DNA of 34,950 bases. Origin: DATDXN01 sp035289305. Lineage in GTDB: Bacteria > Patescibacteriota > Microgenomatia > UBA1406 > HO2-37-13b. Each line of letters starts with the position of its first letter. The stretch's first letter is position 1. The notes below the pieces were generated by a model that worked only from the letters and a program-made list of their open reading frames with translations, made no database searches and had not been told where the DNA came from. The DNA lies in NCBI GenBank assembly GCA_035289305.1, contig DATDXN010000030.1, forward strand, positions 1-34,950. Reading direction: 5' to 3'. The translations under genes and the position numbers were made by a program. Positions 23,065 through 31,545 of the stretch are shown one piece after another.

Positions 23065-23586
23065 ATGTCTGCAGAAAACCAAAGATGGTTTTATAAACAG
23101 GTCGCAGGATTTGTCGAAAGAAGGATACGAATATACACACCTACGAATTCTTTTCCTCTTGAAAATACCCCAAAATCTTTCGAAAAAGTACAACTTCATG
23201 AAGAAACTGAAGAATATCACCTCATGGAAGAAAAAGCAGTAAACAATCTTATTGCCCATTATAGCGATCCCCTTGCTATGAAACAATATTCACCATATCA
23301 ATCCTATTGTAAATCTATTTTGCGTAACTATGATTCTTTCCAAGACGATTGCGAAAGAGAAAAATACCTTACATCTCTTGTTTTAGGAGGATGGGAAATA
23401 TTAGATAACTGTTCTTACCAAGAAAACCCAACTCAAATCCAATGGGCAAAAATGCATGCACGTGTCCTGATGGAAACCATTCAAATCCAAAAACCACTAC
23501 AACAAGAAAATGCACATGATTATCCCTCTACACTTTCTCTTCTTGTTGAAAAGGCAAAAACACTCGCCGAGAAAAAGTATACTTAA
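23065..23586 (+). CDS. hypothetical protein sharing a domain with the 27857 gene
   Basis: A 173-residue soluble, helical protein. Residues about 54-173 resemble the cytoplasmic tail (389-507) of the membrane protein encoded at 27857: both have MEE-x-A-[VI]-x-N near the start, a central IQWAKMHARVL (here) against YQILWARVHAQAL (there), and a closing DYPSTLSLLVEKAKTL against HYPYHELLHQRVGELI. In addition, the N-terminal YKQVAGFVERRIR resembles the other protein's last helix, HQRVGELIERRMR. No known family is recognised. It is followed after 3 bp by a methyltransferase gene, so the pair forms an operon. A stand-alone copy of a membrane protein's cytoplasmic domain suggests a soluble partner or competitor. 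Confidence 0.7.
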   Translation: MSAENQRWFYKQVAGFVERRIRIYTPTNSFPLENTPKSFEKVQLHEETEEYHLMEEKAVNNLIAHYSDPLAMKQYSPYQSYCKSILRNYDSFQDDCEREKYLTSLVLGGWEILDNCSYQENPTQIQWAKMHARVLMETIQIQKPLQQENAHDYPSTLSLLVEKAKTLAEKKYT

Positions 23587-23589
23587 ACA

Positions 23590-24162
23590 ATGGGCATAAT
23601 ACTCTTGCTTATTGTTCTCGTCGTGCTTTTCGTAGTCGTCAATTTCTGGCTATTTGTCTCCAAGACCTTCTCCCCTATCCCCTTTTATCCCACCAACGCA
23701 AAAGATTTACGCATGATTGTTGACACGCTTCTTTCTTCTACCGATAACACAAATGGAATAATTGTGGACCTTGGAGCAGGAACGGGCACGGTCATTTTTG
23801 CAGCAGCCCACGAAACCTATAGACGGAAGCTGAATATTTCATTTTTGGCTGTTGAAATCCATCCCCTCCTCGTTTTCATCATGAACATACGCCGTCTTTT
23901 TCATCCCTATAGAAAAAGCATCACCATAACACGGGCTGATATGTTCAAATATGATTTTTCTCGGCCACAGACTCACAACTCACAACTCATGACTATTTAC
24001 CTTTACGTCGGGCCGTTTGTCATGGAGCGATTGAAGAAAAAACTGGGCAGACTTCCCCCAAAAACAACGATTATTTCCTATATGTACGCGATCCTCGGAT
24101 GGGAGAGAAAACTCACAGGGACCAAAACCAACATCAATCCGCTTTACATCTACGCACTCTAA
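23590..24162 (+). CDS. membrane-anchored class I SAM methyltransferase
   Basis: A 190-residue protein. Residues 2-24 are a hydrophobic anchor (IILLLIVLVVLFVVVNFWLF). A class I methyltransferase domain follows, with motif I VDLGAGTGTVIFAAA near residues 58-72 and the acidic strand-2 residue in LAVEIHP. The anchor, the PFYPTNAKDLRMIVDTL segment before motif I and the small size resemble FAM173/ATPSCKMT-type protein-lysine methyltransferases and their bacterial relatives, so a membrane-protein substrate is plausible. The C-terminal half is short. It has no Shine-Dalgarno and is probably coupled to the preceding gene. Its stop is 16 bp from that of the convergent surface-protein gene. Confidence 0.78.
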   Translation: MGIILLLIVLVVLFVVVNFWLFVSKTFSPIPFYPTNAKDLRMIVDTLLSSTDNTNGIIVDLGAGTGTVIFAAAHETYRRKLNISFLAVEIHPLLVFIMNIRRLFHPYRKSITITRADMFKYDFSRPQTHNSQLMTIYLYVGPFVMERLKKKLGRLPPKTTIISYMYAILGWERKLTGTKTNINPLYIYAL

Positions 24163-24178
24163 GAAAAACTTGTGAAAA

Positions 24179-27100
24179 TCAAAAGACAAAGTCGAAAATA
24201 CGCTGCAACAGTGATTTTTTAGTCGATGCAGGAGGTAATGAGGTATTTTTTTCTGGCTTCTTTATTCCTTCTGTTTTTTCTGACTTTTTATCGAGTGTCG
24301 CATCATACGTTTTATCTTCAGTAATTTTTTCTGCTGCTTGCACTTCATACCCAAAAGTCCCAAACCCACCAACTACCATATACCTGCCTGTTACGTTTGA
24401 AATTGCCGAAACGGTTTTGTTGATTGTATCAATGACTGATGTAGGAAGTATTGTCCACGTTTTACCTTCATCTTTCGAATATGCTATCTTGAGCGATTTC
24501 TCTGGTATTTTCCCTACATCTCCTTTTGTATATTTGATGGTGACAATTGATTGTTTACTTGGCTTTATGATTTTTGCATTATTAAACTGGGACCGAAACC
24601 ACAAGCTAAATGCATCAGTGATCTGCCACCACGCGCCAAAACGTACAGGATTTTGTTTTCTGAAATAATCAATGGACAAATAACTATCCCACGACAAAGC
24701 ACCTTTTTGCACGATGACAACAACCTTATCCTTTTTCAGCACTGCTCCTTCTCCTGCATAAACTTGAGGAAAAACCGGATCGCCCCCAGATGTGCCTGTA
24801 CTTGAAGTAGTTGTCGTACTACTGGAAGTACTGGTTGAACTGCTGCTGCTTTTTTTACCCGCGGAAAAAGGAGCAAACTGCGTGAAATGATTGATGGTGA
24901 CGGTAACCGTATTATTATCCGTATCAACCGCAACATTATCTGCTGTTTTCCATGAATTGGCGCTACTATCCCAATAACCAGCCAAAAGATCATTTTCTGT
25001 TATGCCCAAACTAGTAAGTGTAGCTTCTGTATAGGGCATCACAATGGTGACATTGGAATTAAATGTCGACGTAATTTCTGAACCATTACTATCCAATGCT
25101 TTAATCTCGTAGCCGATATTGATCGGTGTTGCTAAACTTTGGGTAGGAAGTTGCGCCTTACCAGTGATGGTCACCGTCACGCTACCCGAACTTGCCAAAG
25201 CCCCGGCAGGAATAGTGATGGTTGTACCGTCGGTCAACGTGATTGTTTTTTGGTTTGTCGCGGTGTACGTCGTCGTGGTTGATTCAGGCATGGTCCCGCT
25301 GTTTGAAAGGCTTAAATTGAGTGTATTGCTGCCCGCACTGGGACTTACCACGCTTTCATCACTTCTGACAAATGATGTTCTATCAATCTCATACATGGCT
25401 TTCACATGCCAATTTGTTCCGCTGGTCACCGACAGCGAATAACTGCCGCTTGAGTCAGCGGTAGTACCAGAATATCCTCCATTTTCGCTCCATGCGGTAA
25501 CGAAAGCTGGTTTGACTGTCCCACTTTGAGTAACCGTACCCGTTAGCGTCGCATCCGCAGTGCTAAATTGGAGATTGACTGTTGAAGTGCCACCCGATGA
25601 GGGAGTTGCCGAGGTTCGACGAGGATTGATATACGAGTAAGAGGGCGGAACATACGCCTCTACATAATACGTATTGCCCGAAGGAACTTTGATAGAATAT
25701 GCGCCGGTTGAATCCGTGATAATTCCTTGCTGAAACATGGATACACGATCAAAAGAACCAGCAGTATCATTTGATCGTGTATCCACAGAAACCCATACGC
25801 CGGAAAATCCATTTCCATCCGGATCTTTGACGATCCCACTGATGGTCGCGTCATTTTTTTTGACAATGATATTTTTGGTTTGAGTCAGGGCGCTTGCGCT
25901 CACCGTCACTTTATTATTTGAGGGAGGTTGCCGCAAGTATGTATTATTTTCACCATCAGTTAGACTGGGGTCTATCCAATAACCCAAATACCAATCTCCG
26001 GGGCAGACGGACATTGAATAAGCACCTGTTGTAGTATCAACCGTTGCCATAGCATAATTCATCGCGCCGGAATTGGCAAAAATCTCTGCCCTCATTCCGG
26101 TGATTGTTGATCCTGTGTCGGAATCTTTTTTCAAATACCCGCTGATCGTGCCCGTGGCTTGCGTGAGGGTGACTGTTGCGGCGGTTGTCGTATCGGCAAC
26201 GGCAGTTACTGACGAGGAGGAACCGGTACAATACCCTGCGCCAGATGGCAAAGACACGCCTATATTATATGTTCCCGCGGGAACTTTTAATGTAAAGGTA
26301 CCATCTTTGACCGGAGCTCCCATGGCTGCATATGTCATGGGTCCTGGTCCACCGGATGAGGCGCCCGTCTCGACATAGACATACCCCATCTCAAGAGTTG
26401 TTAAGGTGTTACTATTTGAGTCAATAACTCGACCACTGATCGTCGCATTGGCGATCTTCAAGGTGACATTATTGCTGCTGCTCGTTGCCCCATCTGCGAC
26501 AGTCACTTGTATGGGAGCTTGATCGTTGATATATGTCGTCCCACTATAGCTTCCCGACATACCAGGGTCTTGTGAAACTGACACCATCCATGTGCCGGCG
26601 CTCACGAGAATTGAATAGTCACCACTCGCATTAGTCGTGGCATATCCCCAACCACCTCCGCTCTGCTTCCATGTATTGACCGACTTACCAGAAACTGCAG
26701 CGCCTGTTGTATCAACGACTCGTCCGCTGATCGTTGAGTTTTTTGAAACGAGATTGATATTTCCGGCCTGATATCCATCACACGTCCCATCGGCATTTGC
26801 ATCTTTGACCGTGAATTTTACTTCAGCAGGACTCCCATAATTTGTCTGCCAAGAGCTGACAGCAAGATTATAAGATCCTTCGGGGACTTTTAGATTAAAT
26901 GCTCCATTTGTGTCCACATTCGCCCCGTTTCCTCCGCCTTGATACGACCACACGCTCACATAGACAGAAGATTGGGGGTTGGACAAAGCATTGCCACTGG
27001 GATCTTTCACTGTACCGGTGACGGAACAGTTGGCTGTTTGAGCGGCAAAATTGACCGTTGTAGTAGTACCGGGACTATCATTGTTTGCAAACTGTACTCG

Positions 27101-27745
27101 CGTGGGCATTTTATTATATGTCCAATCAACATCCTGCGGACTCCCGCCGTAGTTTGCTCTCGGCGTCACCATCCAGGTTCCAGTACCTACCCGTATGGTA
27201 TATACGCCACTACCGTTGGTGGTCGCTTGCACCCATCCGCTCCCCATTTCCTTATATGCCTCCACATACGCTCCAGAAATGACAGCGCCTGTTGATGATT
27301 TGGTCAGCGTCCCGGTAATGGTGTTATTGGCTGCGACAAACGCTACGGCGCTTTTACTGGAGCTGTCAAAATTGGTCCCTCCACTGCCATCACGGTAGTA
27401 TGTCTGACCACTATCGGTAAATACAATGTTTCCAGTCGGATCAGGGGCTATCAAGCCATCGGGGTTTTGCCACGGTGCTCTAAACTCCAAAACATACGTG
27501 CCCGTTGAAAGACTCGTAAATGAAAACGTCCCATCTGCTGCAGATGTGACCCATTGAGTCGTGCCTGACCAGTTATTTGTCCGCAGCATGACTTCAGCGC
27601 CGACAAAAGCAGTGCTCCCATCTGACTTAACTGTTTTTCCTTGAATGGTTGCGGCGTCAACGTTTGAAGAAAAAAAGACCAGTAATAAAAAACAAAAGAA
27701 GTACTTTAAAATGGCGCCTGAAGCATTTTTTACCATGTTTTCCAT
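24179..27745 (-). CDS. large surface protein with eight carboxypeptidase-regulatory-like repeats
   Basis: A 1188-residue secreted protein. A signal peptide (cleavage near VDA-AT, residue 31) precedes eight beta-sandwich repeats of the carboxypeptidase-regulatory-like (Ig-like CarboxypepD_reg) type, each starting with a T-[IL]-[ST]-G motif (TISGRVVDTTGAAVSG, TISGIVKDPDGNGFSG and others). Near residue 840 is a ZU5-like segment (TITIPAGALASSGSV), then a Ser/Thr-rich linker (about 965-985), a beta domain and a basic C-terminus with a short hydrophobic end (LLQRIFDFVF). It has no LPxTG motif and no lipobox. It is likely an adhesin or stalk projecting from the envelope. Near-identical repeat phrases suggest expansion by duplication. 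ATG 27745 is chosen from the promoter spacing; 27736 is also possible. Confidence 0.85.
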   Translation of the reverse strand: MENMVKNASGAILKYFFCFLLLVFFSSNVDAATIQGKTVKSDGSTAFVGAEVMLRTNNWSGTTQWVTSAADGTFSFTSLSTGTYVLEFRAPWQNPDGLIAPDPTGNIVFTDSGQTYYRDGSGGTNFDSSSKSAVAFVAANNTITGTLTKSSTGAVISGAYVEAYKEMGSGWVQATTNGSGVYTIRVGTGTWMVTPRANYGGSPQDVDWTYNKMPTRVQFANNDSPGTTTTVNFAAQTANCSVTGTVKDPSGNALSNPQSSVYVSVWSYQGGGNGANVDTNGAFNLKVPEGSYNLAVSSWQTNYGSPAEVKFTVKDANADGTCDGYQAGNINLVSKNSTISGRVVDTTGAAVSGKSVNTWKQSGGGWGYATTNASGDYSILVSAGTWMVSVSQDPGMSGSYSGTTYINDQAPIQVTVADGATSSSNNVTLKIANATISGRVIDSNSNTLTTLEMGYVYVETGASSGGPGPMTYAAMGAPVKDGTFTLKVPAGTYNIGVSLPSGAGYCTGSSSSVTAVADTTTAATVTLTQATGTISGYLKKDSDTGSTITGMRAEIFANSGAMNYAMATVDTTTGAYSMSVCPGDWYLGYWIDPSLTDGENNTYLRQPPSNNKVTVSASALTQTKNIIVKKNDATISGIVKDPDGNGFSGVWVSVDTRSNDTAGSFDRVSMFQQGIITDSTGAYSIKVPSGNTYYVEAYVPPSYSYINPRRTSATPSSGGTSTVNLQFSTADATLTGTVTQSGTVKPAFVTAWSENGGYSGTTADSSGSYSLSVTSGTNWHVKAMYEIDRTSFVRSDESVVSPSAGSNTLNLSLSNSGTMPESTTTTYTATNQKTITLTDGTTITIPAGALASSGSVTVTITGKAQLPTQSLATPINIGYEIKALDSNGSEITSTFNSNVTIVMPYTEATLTSLGITENDLLAGYWDSSANSWKTADNVAVDTDNNTVTVTINHFTQFAPFSAGKKSSSSSTSTSSSTTTTSSTGTSGGDPVFPQVYAGEGAVLKKDKVVVIVQKGALSWDSYLSIDYFRKQNPVRFGAWWQITDAFSLWFRSQFNNAKIIKPSKQSIVTIKYTKGDVGKIPEKSLKIAYSKDEGKTWTILPTSVIDTINKTVSAISNVTGRYMVVGGFGTFGYEVQAAEKITEDKTYDATLDKKSEKTEGIKKPEKNTSLPPASTKKSLLQRIFDFVF

Positions 27746-27771
27746 CACGAACAAAAATTACCTATATTCCA

Positions 27772-27800
27772 ACCATACTTTAATAATTATTGCGTGTCAA
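27772..27800 (-). promoter_or_regulatory. promoter of the large surface protein
   Basis: On the minus strand TTGACA (27795-27800), a 17-bp spacer and TATGGT (27772-27777). The start near 27765 gives a leader of about 20 bases. Confidence 0.7.
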
Positions 27801-27815
27801 GCGGTATATATTGGC

Positions 27816-27844
27816 TTGACATAATAATCTAAATATGGTATAGT
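27816..27844 (+). promoter_or_regulatory. promoter of the 27857 gene
   Basis: TTGACA (27816-27821), a 17-bp spacer and TATAGT (27839-27844), with a TGG extension before the -10. It is back-to-back with the surface-protein promoter, the two -35 elements being 15 bp apart. The transcript should start near 27851, 6 bases before ATG 27857. Confidence 0.85.
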
Positions 27845-27856
27845 GCCATCTTGATT

Positions 27857-29380
27857 ATGGAAAGAGTACCAAAAATACCAACATCTGAAAACATTCGCGC
27901 AAAACAATGGAAATTGGGCGTTATGGGAGCTGCCATGCTGGGACTCTACTCTGTTTCTTCTCTACAGGCACAAGTAAAACCCGTATATGAACGTATTCTT
28001 GCTCATGTGGATACAAGTCAACGTGATCAGGGAGATCTCCAATGGCCAGGAGCACATGTTACCTTCGTTGGGGAAAACCGAAATGGAAACCGTGATTTTA
28101 ACTGGTCATCTTTGATCGCACCTGTACAACTCGAATTTCCTCGAGCTCACGATGTGACGCTTGAAACGCGCAACACTATCCCTTATGAATATAGTCGGCA
28201 ATTCCATCAAGACGATGAGGCAAAGCAACCCCTTACACCACTTGACCATCAAAAATTAGCCGATCATATTAACCAAACACTGAAAAAGCAACTTGAGAAC
28301 AACGTTATTGCTTTTAAACCTCATGAGAACGTACACCGCCTTCATCACCATGAAAAACCCTTTGGAAAAATCACGGTGAAAGCACTTCGCATTACCGGAA
28401 GAGCATCTCCTGAAGCACAAAAAGAAGGTACCGTATCTATCACACCTACCCATGAGGAACCAGAGAATAAAAAACTTGCATTTGTGAGAGCCATGACCGC
28501 AGCAACGCTCACTATTGGAGAATTGGAGAAACTGGGAGTAAAAGATGTACTCAAAACCCTTACTCCCCAAACTGCAACAATCAATCCCCTTACTCCTGAT
28601 GAGACTCAAGAACTTGCCCAATCATTGGGGCTTACGGCAAAAGAGTGGCATGAAATCGCACAAAAAGTCACGATAAATACCCAAGAAATTCAATTTACCC
28701 AACAAGAATTGCAAGAACTCGCTCGCATAGCAGGACAAACAACTATTGATTACCCAGCGATTTTAGGACTTGTTGCTGATTATAATGCAAATCGCATCAC
28801 TGATCCAAAACTGTTGGACCAACTGGATAGACTTGTTGGTGGAAAACGCCAGGTAGAAATTGACATTACGTATGCGGGAGAAAGAAAATCAACATTGATC
28901 ATTCCTCTTCCACTTACACTGCTTGCACTGATACCACTTCTGCGAAGACGACGTGGGTCTGCGAGACCGCTTCATGTTGACCGTGATGTAGCTCCTCCTC
29001 CGGAGCAATGGGATCCACACATGGAAGAGGAAGCAATAATCAATGATATTCTGCGCTATTATGCATACTATGAACCACTCCTGCGCACCTGTGCTCGTGA
29101 ATATTATGATCTGCGCACGAGAGACAATCGGGTAGCAACACTCACCAATCACATCCTTGCCGACTGGAGCGAAACTGACCACAAAAATCACCGCAGTGAT
29201 TCTTACCAAATTCTGTGGGCGCGAGTTCACGCACAGGCTCTGGTTGATCTTGAGGAAAGACGACGTCAACTTCCCCGAAGATCACGAAGACACTATCCCT
29301 ATCATGAATTACTCCATCAACGCGTCGGCGAGCTTATAGAAAGACGCATGCGCCGGCAAGGCTCCTCTTTTCGAGTATAA
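27857..29380 (+). CDS. two-TM envelope protein with OmpA-like segment and shared cytoplasmic domain
   Basis: A 507-residue protein. Residues about 18-38 form an N-terminal membrane segment (or uncleaved signal), 345-362 a second one (TLIIPLPLTLLALIPLL) followed by RRRR, so residues 40-344 should face outward and 363-507 the cytoplasm. Within the outer part, 169-230 reads ITVKALRITGRASPEA ... ENKKLAFVRAMTA, the rhythm of OmpA-like domains, which bind peptidoglycan; a helical stretch follows. The C-terminal 389-507 matches the 23065 protein. ATG 27857 is preferred to an upstream TTG because the promoter predicts a start at 27851. A transmembrane link between cell wall and cytoplasm is inferred. 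Its divergent neighbour is the repeat surface protein. Confidence 0.72.
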   Translation: MERVPKIPTSENIRAKQWKLGVMGAAMLGLYSVSSLQAQVKPVYERILAHVDTSQRDQGDLQWPGAHVTFVGENRNGNRDFNWSSLIAPVQLEFPRAHDVTLETRNTIPYEYSRQFHQDDEAKQPLTPLDHQKLADHINQTLKKQLENNVIAFKPHENVHRLHHHEKPFGKITVKALRITGRASPEAQKEGTVSITPTHEEPENKKLAFVRAMTAATLTIGELEKLGVKDVLKTLTPQTATINPLTPDETQELAQSLGLTAKEWHEIAQKVTINTQEIQFTQQELQELARIAGQTTIDYPAILGLVADYNANRITDPKLLDQLDRLVGGKRQVEIDITYAGERKSTLIIPLPLTLLALIPLLRRRRGSARPLHVDRDVAPPPEQWDPHMEEEAIINDILRYYAYYEPLLRTCAREYYDLRTRDNRVATLTNHILADWSETDHKNHRSDSYQILWARVHAQALVDLEERRRQLPRRSRRHYPYHELLHQRVGELIERRMRRQGSSFRV

Positions 29381-29388
29381 AAGTCAAT

Positions 29389-29417
29389 TTGACAAATGCT
29401 ACACCTTTTCGTATAAT
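29389..29417 (+). promoter_or_regulatory. consensus promoter of the FHA gene
   Basis: TTGACA (29389-29394), a 17-bp spacer and TATAAT (29412-29417): a perfect sigma70-type promoter. The start near 29424 leaves about 9 bases before ATG 29433. Confidence 0.9.
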
Positions 29418-29432
29418 ATCCTATAGAAAAAT

Positions 29433-31481
29433 ATGCAAGAACGTGATACTTTTCCTATTGAAGCAGGAGGCCTTAAACGAATAAAGGTCGAGCCTGGTCA
29501 GGAAATAAAAATACGCCCTCTTCCAGAAGATGGAATTATTTATGTGTATCTTGGAAATAAACGCCTCCAAATTGTTGAAGCACGAGAAAATACAGTTTTT
29601 AAAAACGCCCTTTACCTACTGACGGACCCACAGAAATATAACCCATATTCGCCAAGAAACCATTACAAGGTATTGCGAAAGAAAGATGAATTGACCATCG
29701 GAAGAGGTAAATTACCACAATTCGAATTGCCGCCAACAGTATCTCGTAAACACCTTGATGTAAAAATAACAAGAAGAGGTGAGATAATTCTCAAAGACCT
29801 GCGCTCACGAAACGGCACGTTTATCGAAATCCCAGAATCCTTCACGGTGGAAAACTATAGAAGTAAAGAAGCAGCTATTTTCCAAAAACTGGATGCAGAA
29901 TTGGAAATCCTGTTGAGTTTTCAAGCTGTTTTGAATTCTTTCAAAACAGCTACTCCACCTGAAAAAGTCAGACAAGTACTCGACAAGGCACTTTATGCAT
30001 TGAAAGAAAAAGCGGATTCTCTGGGAGAATCAACATTTTCAGATAATCTGGAAAAAGTAACAGTTACCCTTGCTGATAAAAATGAACACGTCTATTCTCT
30101 CTGGACGAATAGAAAAAAACTTGAAGATGAGCTCTCTGCTACACTACGAGGAGATAACGGAAACACGAACTGTCGTTTTGATCTTACAAGAGTGAAAGAT
30201 TTTATTTTTGACCCGTTCAACGTCTCACTTGTTCTATCGTCATCTTATTTTGATCAATTAGTAAAATCACCACGCACTCGCGGATTCCATTTGAAAGGCA
30301 CTGTTTTTAACTTCATCAGAGAACATGCGGATCCGAAATATGTAAGGAAAGTTATAGACCATGAAAAATTGCATGGATTAGTTGAAGGAGGAGTAGTAGG
30401 AGTCGCATACAGCCTTCCTTCGGGGAGACTAGCGAGAGAATTTGAAAAATATGAGAAACCCCAAACGGACACTGCCACTTCACCTGATGAAGCATTGATA
30501 GCGCTTACCACACGTCACATGAAAAAACGTGCTATTTTGCAAAACAGTGCAGAACTTATTATTAATCAAATTAAAGAAGAAATTTTAGCGGTATTGGAGT
30601 CGGTTGAACTCAAACCCCTCAAAAATACCGCCAAACATTTGGAAAATCCAGACGACTACTTTTACTTATATGCTCAAAAAGTAGTCGCAGGCACAGCAGG
30701 ATCAGAAATACTTAGAGTGGTGGCGCTATTGCAAGAAAAACAACGCACTACGACGAATGAAGAAATAAAAAACTTCTGTGGACGACTCGCTCAAGATATC
30801 AAAAGGAGCTACTGCACCATGGTGGTAAACGTGAAAAATACTCTTATGGTAAGCGAAAGAATTTCCAGAGATGCCGCCTTGAGAACGCATGGACTATGTA
30901 TGATCTTAAAACCGACGCAATATCGATATATTATGAACTATCTCAAATATAAATATGGAAAAGAGACGGTGCAACAGGAACTGGTTCTTGCCCATGCTCT
31001 TGAAGATCCTCTAAATGTAAAATCGATAATTGATCTGGCCAATGTATGGCCTCGACTCACCTATGAAGAAGGAACTAATGTCTTTAAATCGTTGAAAGAA
31101 TTTGATCCTGACAGTTCAGTCAATATCGAAGAAGACTTTGGCATTGATTCTCTGGCTACATATAGAATATACAGCACACATTTGAAAAGACTGATTGGTT
31201 ATATGCCGACACCTTCTATTGATCATGCGCGGATTTCTGGACAATTATTCCAACAACTATGCCTAGAAATTATAGCGAATAGTTTTGATGTTCAGTTTGG
31301 AGATCTTCCCGCGTTTTATACACAACTCACAGCTCAAGAAAAGAAATCCTTTACCGCAGTATTGAATGAATACGTCGCCAATACGCTACCGGAAGAAATA
31401 GATGATGCATACCCTACATACAGTAAAGAGCAAAAAGAACAATTGCCTTTATGGGACGAACTGAAAAAACTACCTGTATAA
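29433..31481 (+). CDS. FHA-domain protein with large helical region
   Basis: A 682-residue soluble protein. Residues about 80-135 are a forkhead-associated domain: the phosphothreonine-binding residues GR (90-91), SRKH (104-107) and NGT (127-129) are all there. Residues 1-78 may be a small beta domain. Residues 140-682 are mostly helical with no motif known to me. FHA domains bind phosphothreonine peptides made by Hanks-type kinases; none is encoded in this window. It is expressed from its own perfect promoter and, with the neighbouring membrane protein, may form a signalling or envelope-assembly module; that link is positional only. A strong hairpin follows the stop. Confidence 0.85.
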   Translation: MQERDTFPIEAGGLKRIKVEPGQEIKIRPLPEDGIIYVYLGNKRLQIVEARENTVFKNALYLLTDPQKYNPYSPRNHYKVLRKKDELTIGRGKLPQFELPPTVSRKHLDVKITRRGEIILKDLRSRNGTFIEIPESFTVENYRSKEAAIFQKLDAELEILLSFQAVLNSFKTATPPEKVRQVLDKALYALKEKADSLGESTFSDNLEKVTVTLADKNEHVYSLWTNRKKLEDELSATLRGDNGNTNCRFDLTRVKDFIFDPFNVSLVLSSSYFDQLVKSPRTRGFHLKGTVFNFIREHADPKYVRKVIDHEKLHGLVEGGVVGVAYSLPSGRLAREFEKYEKPQTDTATSPDEALIALTTRHMKKRAILQNSAELIINQIKEEILAVLESVELKPLKNTAKHLENPDDYFYLYAQKVVAGTAGSEILRVVALLQEKQRTTTNEEIKNFCGRLAQDIKRSYCTMVVNVKNTLMVSERISRDAALRTHGLCMILKPTQYRYIMNYLKYKYGKETVQQELVLAHALEDPLNVKSIIDLANVWPRLTYEEGTNVFKSLKEFDPDSSVNIEEDFGIDSLATYRIYSTHLKRLIGYMPTPSIDHARISGQLFQQLCLEIIANSFDVQFGDLPAFYTQLTAQEKKSFTAVLNEYVANTLPEEIDDAYPTYSKEQKEQLPLWDELKKLPV

Positions 31482-31495
31482 AACAGGTGAAGCAG

Positions 31496-31523
31496 GACTT
31501 TAATTTATTAATAAATTAAAGTC
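31496..31523. terminator. bidirectional hairpin between convergent genes
   Basis: GACTTTAATTTA (31496-31507) and TAAATTAAAGTC (31512-31523) form a perfect 12-bp stem with the loop TTAA. It lies between the FHA gene and dnaB, which converge. It is AT-rich and has no long T-run, so it may end transcription by itself only partially. Confidence 0.6.
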
Positions 31524-31545
31524 TTCATGCGCTCTATTAAAACCT

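Noticed and set aside
24099..24668. A 189-codon plus-strand frame after the methyltransferase
   Set aside because: Lies opposite the C-terminal part of the surface protein; no motif and no start signal.
24800..27660. CRISPR array
   Set aside because: The periodic similarity comes from repeated protein domains in one coding frame, with no short identical direct repeats and spacers.
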